Below, piece by piece: positions 63,805-64,000 of a stretch of 64,000 nt of DNA. Position numbers and translations under genes: made by a program. Numbering within the stretch: position 1 is the first letter of the stretch; each line of letters begins with the position of its first letter. Origin of the DNA: Paenibacillus selenitireducens (GTDB lineage Bacteria; Bacillota; Bacilli; Paenibacillales; Paenibacillaceae); contig NZ_MSZX01000016.1 of the NCBI RefSeq assembly GCF_002021565.1, positions 36,988 to 100,987 of the forward strand, read 5' to 3'. The notes beneath the pieces were generated by a model. It was not told the DNA's origin. It saw only the letters and a list, made by a program, of their open reading frames with translations, and made no database searches.

Positions 63805-64000
63805 TTTAATGGAGAGTTTGATCCTGGCTCAGGACGAACGCTGGCGGCGTGCCTAATACATGCAAGTCGAGCGGAGTTATTCCTTCGGGGATAACTTAGC
63901 GGCGGACGGGTGAGTAACACGTAGGCAACCTGCCTGTAAGACTGGGATAACTACCGGAAACGGTAGCTAAGACCGGATACACGATTTGATCGCATGATCG
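63805..64000 (+). rRNA. 16S ribosomal RNA, 5' part cut by window edge
   Basis: The first ~196 nt of 16S rRNA. GAGAGTTTGATCCTGGCTCA, GGACGAACGCTGGCGGCGTG and CTAATACATGCAAGTCGAGC are the invariant 5' sequences, and TAGCGGCGGACGGGTGAGTA follows. The V1 loop (GGAGTTATTCCTTCGGGGAT) and V2 start (CTACCGGAAACGGTAGCTAA) are of Paenibacillaceae type. Start set by analogy with mature B. subtilis 16S. Confidence 0.97.

Overview
The window comes from a low-to-mid GC, endospore-forming Firmicute of the Paenibacillaceae, most likely Paenibacillus. The support is spo0F, bofA, pro-sigmaK-type and sigma-H signals, a Bacillus-type long SRP RNA, the order SRP RNA-dnaX-ybaB-recR-yaaL-bofA-rRNA operon, and the first ~200 nt of a Paenibacillus-like 16S rRNA at the right edge. 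I saw no prophage, insertion sequence, CRISPR array or tRNA.

Left part, accessory and catabolic (1-24000). A minus-strand gene cluster (8456 down to 1256) joins a GGDEF-like/winged-helix regulator, an NAD-dependent epimerase, a DHDPS-type aldolase/lyase, both subunits of the iron-sulfur L-serine dehydratase, an M20 deacylase and a Gfo/Idh oxidoreductase; an extracellular solute-binding lipoprotein follows and runs off the left edge. Then come a TetR-hydrolase pair, a phosphotransferase, and an iron-siderophore region (11619-18777) with two orphan ferri-siderophore binding lipoproteins and a Btr-like AraC regulator, each behind a clear Fur box, interrupted by a membrane protein and a chemoreceptor. 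Exonuclease III, a glycosyltransferase with its TetR regulator, and glutamate racemase follow.

Centre (22200-34150). A PucR-type regulator is divergent from a plus-strand operon: ankyrin-repeat protein, AllH (DUF2877), AllF (FdrA), AllG (DUF1116), an NCS1 permease and a carbamate kinase. By analogy with E. coli AllFGH/AllK this is an oxamate carbamoyltransferase plus carbamate kinase module that can make ATP from a carbamoylated substrate; the ankyrin protein is an unexplained companion. Convergent to it lie NADP glutamate dehydrogenase and meso-diaminopimelate dehydrogenase, both ammonia-fixing enzymes.

Right part, core genome (34200-64000). An NlpC/P60 wall hydrolase sits behind a c-di-AMP (ydaO-type) riboswitch and a WalR-type direct repeat. 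Then ywhD, a penicillin-binding protein, speE-speB, a GGDEF protein, ywiB-argS, an S8 protease without signal peptide, rpoE (delta), pyrG with a CTP-type attenuator leader, spo0F, murA, rho, an orphan radical SAM protein, rpmE, SRP RNA, a PAS histidine kinase, dnaX, ybaB, recR, yaaL, bofA and the start of an rRNA operon with tandem promoters. Both spo0F and the kinase carry good sigma-H promoter matches, which ties them together as probable sporulation phosphorelay components.

Many start codons were moved from the longest reading frame to a downstream ATG, GTG or TTG on the basis of the ribosome binding site; this is stated per gene.
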